Shown one piece after another: positions 57,520 through 64,000 of a DNA stretch of 64,000 bases. Position numbers and translations under genes: made by a program. The stretch's first letter is position 1; every line of letters begins with the position of its first letter. A model generated the notes under the pieces. It was given only the letters and a program-made list of their open reading frames with translations, was not told where the DNA came from and did not search any database. The stretch is from positions 51,040,001 through 51,104,000 of the forward strand of contig CP141127.1 in NCBI GenBank assembly GCA_035236585.1. The letters are read 5' to 3'. The DNA is from Warburgia ugandensis. Its lineage: Eukaryota; Streptophyta; Magnoliopsida; Canellales; Canellaceae.

Positions 57520-59579
57520 CCGTTAAAATTGTAAAAATAATCAATAATCATTTCCATACAAAACTTATCAACTCCTTTCATTATAGGAGATTTGTATTTC
57601 AGCCAAGCATTACTATCGATTTTCCCTTCTTGGGAAAAATATTGGTAATATACAATTACCTGGCATTTCATCATGCCATCCCTTAAGGCATTTTACTATG
57701 CCAATTTCATATGCATCATAATGCAAAATAATCAAGGACTACTATGCTTGCAGTCTGATCCGTACAGCACGCTCGGATAATTGTTCAATAATCCACTTAT
57801 ACCATTCTCAGTGGAAATTACAATATCCATGTCCATATGGGAGGACCATGGCTGTCACAGTGGTGCCTTCCCATAATTGCCCCACCCGACTTTTAGCCTT
57901 TCTTAGGCTTGGTATTCAATATCATTAAGTTTCAGAGAGTGGGTGGCCAAACCCTCTTAACTCTCCTAGCATAGCATCCCCAGGCCTATGCCTGTTTAAA
58001 ATAAAACCACAAGCCTCCAAGCTTGTATGTAAAATAATACTTATACATATCAGACTATCTGTCTGTTTATCTAGGGCTAGAATATTTTCTACTTTCCTAT
58101 TCACTTAGGGTTGTTCTCAATTCTCAACTTAACCATTTAATACTTATTTTCCTCATCATTTGGTTGGATCATATTTCAACTTGAGGTATTTACCTTAATA
58201 TATTGGTATCATACATGTCAATACTTCAAAACATAAGATCATGTATTAGACATGTATCTTCATGTAAAGGCATTCTTAATAATCCACCTACCTCAATAAG
58301 GTATTCTTACTCCTTGAAATCTGCCATAGTCTCGATCAACATATATCTGTCAAATCATATGTATAATGTCATTTTTCTAATCAAGGGTACATACTACATG
58401 GTCTTTTGATCATACTTATGTAGGATGATCTGAATCTTTCTTCCTTGAATATCATATATCAATGGGTTTAATATCATCTATACAAATACTATCTATATCA
58501 TACATAACAATCTAATTTACATTGATGTTTCTTTTTCCTTATTGTTTTTTATCATACAAGATCTCATCTTGTTTGATCATCCTTATCTCACTTACTATTT
58601 TTATTAGGGTTAGATAATTTGCTATCTTTTTATGTTCTTATTATTATTCAACCAGTTAGTGTCTTACTTGGTTAAAGATAATTTATTTCTTCCTATCACT
58701 AGACAATTCCTCCTTATTTTAGGATGACCAGTACTTACCAGTTAAAGTCTGCTCAAAAAGTGGTTAATACAACCCTCATGTAAGGAGGCGTTTAGACCTC
58801 TCTTACGTCAATGGGAGGTGAGGGAAAAGCACTTGGCTCTTGTATACCCCCTATAACCACAATGTTCAGAGTCCACTGGAGTGGTACTAGCTCAACCTTT
58901 GACAAGGTTCCTATGAGCTCTTTACCTTATGTAATGACTCCAATTTTGTACTATTGAAATTCCAAGTTTAGCAATGAAAAGTTCAGTTTTAAAGAAAAGG
59001 GCATTTTGGTCATTTCACTAGTCACCTTGACTAAACTCAGGAATTTGGTACTAAAAGTAGTTCCATTAGATGCGTCTCGGAAAAAGGAATCCAACAAGAC
59101 CAAAATCACCCAAAACGGAGTTAAAATGAGCAAGATATGACCCTTTGAAGTTTAGGGGCAAAACTGTAAATTTCACAAAAAACGACTTAACCTGAAAAAC
59201 ACAGGTGCCTGTTTTGATACGGGCACCCCATCGTCTTCAACCTCCTAGAGGTTTCTGAAACGGCGGTGTTTCAAGAAGAAACCACCGCCATTCTAGAGGG
59301 TTCCCCACCGCCATTCAAAGGCGGTTAGAACCCCTCCAGAACCCTCTGTAAAAGCTCTGTAAATAGAGCTCTTGGGTGCCTCTAATGGCAGCCCAAAGGC
59401 CTTGGAGAAAACCAGTCATGAAGCAGTGACCAAGGGGGGAAAACGTGGAGAGAAAACCACCCACGAAGCAGGTATGCTCCAAAACTCCCCAAACCCATCT
59501 CACCCATAGTCCTAGGCTCAGTTTCCCTAGGTTTTCCCATGAAAAACCATGGAGAATAGGCCTCCAGGAGAGCCACAAA

Positions 59580-60010
59580 GACCCCTGGGTCGTCCCCAGG
59601 CCGCACTGGTTCGACAGGGTCGAACCAGGGTGACCTGAGGACAACCCAGGTCACTAACAGGCAGGACGATCCAATAGGACCGTCCCACATCGACGCAGGT
59701 CGACGCCGTTTGAAAAACCAAACGGGCGCGTCCAGGGACGCGCCCGCTAAAGGGACGACGAGTGGCGTTGTCTCGCGCGTTTGCAGACGCGCCCGCTGAG
59801 ACATGCACTAGCGTGCGTCGTTTTTTTGGTTTCTTAAGGATGCTGGGTGCACGTAGCAGACGCGCAGCGCCCTAGCATTCCTCTTTTTTTTTTTGTCTTT
59901 AAGACTATATGTACATACAATGTTAAAACGCTTATAACTTGAGATCTAGAGCTCCGATTGAGGCGCCGCAAAAGGCGTTGTGTCCGTATCGACGACGCGG
60001 ACACATCTGA
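59580..60010. other. CpG-rich block in the solo LTR
   Basis: This is GC-rich sequence with many CpG, such as CAGACGCGCCCGCTGAGA and GGGACGCGCCCGCTAAAGG, in an otherwise AT-rich LTR. The two phrases are near repeats of each other about 60 bp apart (GACGCGCCCGCT at about 59737 and 59787). No protein family is recognised in any frame. Confidence 0.6.
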
Positions 60011-61215
60011 ACCATAAAATCCCTAATCAAAGTAGGGCATGACTCTTAGAATAGGGTGGTGGCGCGTGACCACTAGGACTCTGGAAAACTGAGAATACCA
60101 AGGCCTAATTAGGACCTTAGGACACCCATAGGCATAGGGATGGACCCCTAATGCCTAAGTAATAAGACCCAACTGCTCTAAACCCATCAAATAGGTTAAA
60201 CTAACCTTAAGACCTCAAACCATGTTCAGGAGTGTACGAGGACAAGAGGGTGAACGCGACCTAGTCAGGTAGGTGCTCTATCACTATTATATTCTTTTAA
60301 AAGAACTATTGTTATTTGAGAACATATGTTTTAGATATATGACTTGATTTGTATGTGAATTGTATGAATAAATTTAGCATGCATGTTAAATGCTTTGTAC
60401 ATAGCCATGTTTTGGAATGCCTGCATATACATTATGCACATACATGTGTTGCAAACATGTGCATGCATTGCATGATTTACGTACTTGCAAAGATTGCATG
60501 TCCTTGAGGGTTGCCAAAAGATGCTGGAGTGCCGAGGGCCAGGCAGTTGTGAGGGACCCAAAAGAGGACAAGTTTTAACAAAAAGTTTTTGACTTATCTT
60601 ATGTGATTTGGGCAAGTAAGCCCGTGGGTGCTATGCCGAGGGGTCTGGGTTGGCCACTCGGCCTCTACCACTAATAGGTGGATGGGTACCACGCCCAAAA
60701 AGAGGCAAGTCCCTACGTCGACTGCATGTGGTACAGGGGGCTACCACTGGTGTCACGGCACTAGGTCGGCGTGTCATAGGCCCCGTGGACCCTATGACCA
60801 AGTGTCCTCAAGTACCCGGGGACCACACAGCGAGGAGGTCGTGGGCATAGTGGACCCTATGGTTTGATGTGCATTTCATATAGCATGATATGAGGTTGGT
60901 CGACCATACCATACTAGAGATCCATGAGTTGGACTCCATGAGGCATCTATTGCATATCATGATGTCATCATATATATATGATACTTTCACTTTTGGAATT
61001 ATGTGATCTTTTAAGTTATGAGAATTTTAGTTGATTATGGATTCTTATACTAATATCGAATTCGAGTATTCAACATACGCATATTTTGAAATTGATTATG
61101 GATTCTTATACTAATATTGAACTCGAGTATTCAAACATACGCATGTTTTGAATGAATGAGCACATGATTTCAAAACATCTCATGCATTTATAAAAAAAGT
61201 AGTGATAGGCCCTAC

Positions 61216-61234
61216 TGAGTATATTATATACTCA
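61216..61234. other. Palindrome near the end of the solo LTR
   Basis: TGAGTATAT and ATATACTCA form a 9-bp inverted repeat around one T. It lies about 350 nt before the LTR end, where the other LTR family carries the CTGAGATATTGTAAA hairpin. This suggests an analogous element with a different sequence. Confidence 0.6.
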
Positions 61235-62118
61235 CCCAATCCTCAACATTTTTCAGATACAATGTAAATACCTAAGGGCAAGGGACATTTGTACTAGGAG
61301 ACACAGACCAAGCACAAGTAAGTAGACCCCTATCTTATCTTTCAATGCTACTTGATTTTAGTTACTCTCTAATAGCTGGGGCTGTGACTAACACTTTCTT
61401 GGGAACAATATTGATTTAAAACTTTGCCATGACTAAATAGATTGAGAATGTGTTTTCACACTCGGGGTTTTTATGAAAGGTTGTTTTACAAATAAAAAAG
61501 ATTTTCATGCATTTCATACTTATAAAATAAGAGATCTCGCCTTTTTGTCAACATTGCATCATATAAAAACCCGGGTCGTGACACCTTAAGTCCCTTCTCT
61601 AATTGATTTTAATTAATTTCCATGGATATGCACAATGTCATCCATGGATGTTCATTATTTTCCTACTTTGGGCCAAGGAAATGATAAATCATTCCTTATA
61701 TTGTCCTACTAACTATAGCCCTTATTAAGTCAAAATCATTCATTCATCTTAGTTGTCCATGAATTTCTATATTTCATTAGTTTACATTTTTGGTGATTTA
61801 TGCTCCTTATATCTTAACAATTACTTAACAATTGAATAAAATTTGACAATAAGTAAATCATCAACTTGAAAGCATAAATCGAATATAAGTTTAACAACTA
61901 TATACTAACATTCTTCCTTTGAATGTAACTTAAGCTAGTGAAATAAAACTAACATGATCCTAAGTTATGAAACACATCTTCTATCATAATGAAATCATGT
62001 TTAAATCCTAATTTACACTAACATGATTCTAAGATAATCAAATCTACTAACAAATTACTCATTTAGGGCATATCATACTAAAATTTAAAGATTACACTAT
62101 CATGTTTTCTAACTTAGA

Positions 62119-62222
62119 ACATAAATCACATTTACACTTCTATATCCAATAAAAGACAATTAAAACTTAAAACATAAATCACATTTACACTTCTATATCC
62201 AATAAAAGACAATTAAAATAAT
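62119..62222. repeat. 52-bp tandem duplication in LTR C
   Basis: Two copies of ATAAATCACATTTACACTTC followed by TATATCCAATAAAAGACAAT begin at 62121 and 62173. They look identical by eye, so the duplication is young. Confidence 0.9.
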
Positions 62223-63423
62223 TTTATTAAGATTATTATAAACCTTTAAATATGATCCAACCATTAGATCTTAGGTGTTTTCCTTTAGATCAAGGGTTTT
62301 AATTACCTTTAGGGCTTTTAATCCATTAAGATCCAAAAATCATATCTACTTGATTTTGTCACATTTCATGCATGATCTAACTAGATTCCATCATAATATC
62401 ATCCCTTTAATCCATCCCAAGGATCTGATCATACTTGATCTCATTGATCAAGTGGGTCCCTTTGTATTTTTTTTATTTTTATTTTAGGGTTTGTCTACCA
62501 TAAAGGGTAGATCCCCTATTTTATCCAAGATCTGTCCAAATTAAACATAGATATTACTTTATTACATTATTATATAATCACTAAAATAAATTTTCAAGAT
62601 CTGATCACCTCAGATCTTGAAGATCTTAGAAATTGGACACTTATTTCCAAAATACAGAAAAATACAGAAATAAATTTTAGAAATATTATGACTTCATTAG
62701 AAATTAGACATTACAAGATTTCCATAGCTTCTTTCTGATCTCAATTTGGAGTTCATATGACTTCACAATCTTAAATTGAAGTTTTCAACTGTTCCTAAGG
62801 TCCAGATTTGATCTGGGCCCACCAGAATTAATCTCTCTCAATTGAGGGTCCAAACCTTGTTAGATTTTCTTGAAAATTGTATCCTAGGGGTTTTTAACCC
62901 TTCTGGATCTATTAGAAAGCTCAGAATTTTCATCTGAGCTCTCTATCACCATAAATTGAAGGCTCTTGTACTCACTTTATTTTTACCATTTTTCATTCAA
63001 ATTAAATTACAGAAAAATAAAAATTACACTAAAACATAAAAAATATGTATGGGAAGTAGTTCCACCAACCTGATTGGAGAAAAAACATATATTTGATGCT
63101 CAATTTGAGAGAATTACCGGTTGATGATAACATAGCCCGATTGTCCACCTTTTTGTGATTTTTTGTTGTTGGAACCGTTGGATCTTGAAATTTATTTGGG
63201 GCTTTTGTATATACTATAGTATAGGAGGTAATGGACGGTGCAATTTATCAAATTCTTCCTGGAATAGAGTGCCTAATTGAATTTAGGTCTCTTGTTCCAC
63301 TTAGAAAGAGGAGAGAGAAATAAGAAAAATAGAGATTGGGGAAGGATGAATGAGAATTTGGGGATGAAACTCTAGGGAAGATTTGGAAATTTTGTGGCTA
63401 AGGTTGTGAAAATTTTTGGGATA

Positions 63424-63431
63424 TATTTATA
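63424..63431 (-). promoter_or_regulatory. TATA box of LTR C
   Basis: The minus strand reads GGCTATAAATATATCCC at the place matching the TATA boxes of LTRs A and B. The donor-like CAGGTTGGTGG is about 355 nt downstream. Confidence 0.65.
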
Positions 63432-64000
63432 GCCAAATTTGAATTTTTTTATCATTTCTTTTAATAGGATATTTTATTACTTTCTAATTTTTTATTACAA
63501 GTGCATTCTCCATTCTCCACTACAATCTCCACTACATTCTCCACTACCAGCAATAATGCACTAAGCAATTATTATTGCTTCTAGAACGTTGGCCCACTTT
63601 GTGGGCCCCACTTTTATGTGAAAAGACCTTTTTGCCCTTTTTAACTCCAAAATTGGAAAATAATAGGCAATATTTGTCTGAACTCGGAATCGAGCGTACT
63701 TAGTGGCATTGGAATCGTATTTCTAAGTACTTCATGAATATTGAGGTCTTATTTCTTAGATATGGAATATGGGTAAAATTACCATTTTACCTCCAAATGG
63801 AGAAAATTAAGGAATTTTCATTTTAACTCAGAATTGAATGTACTTAATGTTGTTTCGATCAGTTTTCTAAGTACATCCATAATTTATATGTTTTAATTCA
63901 TGAGATAATCTCCATAAAAAGAGAATTTTCAATAACCTAATATTCCAGCCCAGAATTTCTAAAAATTCAAACTTTATTAATTTGCCTTAATAAGTTACAA

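Larger units (their letters stand above)
58930..61583 (+). mobile_element. Solo LTR inside LTR C
   Basis: The ends TGTAATGACTCC...GGTCGTGACA are flanked by CCTTA on both sides (58925-58929 and 61584-61588). Removing it restores the LTR sequence TTTACCTTAAGTCC seen in LTRs A and B. No internal domain remains (2654 bp). It holds a CpG-rich block (59580-60010), a donor-like AAGCAGGTATG (59467), a 61-bp tandem duplication (61031-61152), and a palindrome (61216-61234). The overlapping minus-strand ORFs of 93-140 codons at 59315-59808 are GC-rich shadows. Confidence 0.93.
56840..64000 (-). repeat. Minus-strand long LTR running out of the window (LTR C)
   Basis: The start TGTGATGACCCGGGTTTTTG matches LTR A and B. 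The right end at the window edge (CTTAATAAGTTACAA) lies only a few bases before the expected TG/CA end. Net of the inserted solo LTR it is about 4.5 kb. Sense order from the right: TATA box (63431-63424), donor-like site near 63070, AT-rich middle, GGTGCCTTCCC block near 57862, and hairpin 57270-57231. Two local tandem duplications are seen (57380-57519, period 70; 62119-62222, period 52). Its target duplication would be GATAA (56835-56839), but the partner is outside. Confidence 0.85.

Noticed and set aside
59315-59808. Overlapping minus-strand ORFs of 93-140 codons
   Set aside because: They lie in the CpG-rich block of a solo LTR with an exact target duplication. ORFs are open in several frames at once, as GC-rich DNA allows, and no family is recognisable.

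Overview
This is plant nuclear DNA from a repeat-rich, probably heterochromatic region. It is AT-rich, contains no convincing intact host gene and no structural RNA gene, and nearly all of it can be explained as nested, decayed transposable elements. No open reading frame is longer than about 160 codons. The readable protein fragments are plant Ty3/gypsy gag-pol, RTE-like LINE reverse transcriptase, and CACTA (En/Spm) transposase. The long-LTR chromovirus-like elements (Del/Tekay type) point to a seed plant with a large genome. The species cannot be fixed from the sequence.

Left part (1-12.5 kb): a plus-strand Ty3/gypsy element reads integrase tail, LTR, gag, protease, RT, integrase tail, LTR. 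The window therefore enters a tandem of two units that share an LTR. Its RT gene is split by a minus-strand element with an unusually long LTR (3664-9239), which has TG...CA ends and a 5-bp target duplication. A 5'-truncated LINE (11221-12240, minus) and an array of palindromic repeats follow.

Middle part (12.9-41.9 kb): one minus-strand Del/Tekay-like element (gag at about 41.4 kb, chromodomain end at about 17.8 kb, 3' LTR 12913-17755) hosts two further insertions. One is a solo LTR in the chromodomain (17938-20718). The other is a solo LTR in the integrase (21140-38358), which itself carries a complete, opposite-strand LTR element (22561-34865). Each of these three insertions has a recognisable 5-bp target duplication, so the order of events can be read directly.

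Right part (41.9-64 kb): a decayed CACTA transposase gene has its tnp2 core triplicated in tandem (period about 1.95 kb). It is followed by a palindromic subterminal-type array, a C-rich minisatellite and a 69-bp AG microsatellite. After a stretch of unrecognised sequence come an Athila/Tat-like LTR end with a C-to-T-decayed tRNA-Asp primer site, a hAT-like fragment, a third palindromic array, and then two nested long LTRs in opposite orientation (55036 onward and 56840 onward). The second of these carries a 2.65-kb solo LTR (58930-61583) with a CpG-rich block.

The most interesting signals are in the long LTRs. A perfect or near-perfect hairpin (core CTGAGATATTGTAAA and its complement) sits 300-560 nt before the LTR end in six LTR copies. 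A TATA box is followed about 360 nt later by a splice-donor-like site in three copies. CpG-dense blocks occur in two otherwise AT-rich LTRs. The nested element has 4.6-kb LTRs around a non-coding internal region, as expected of a LARD-type non-autonomous element.
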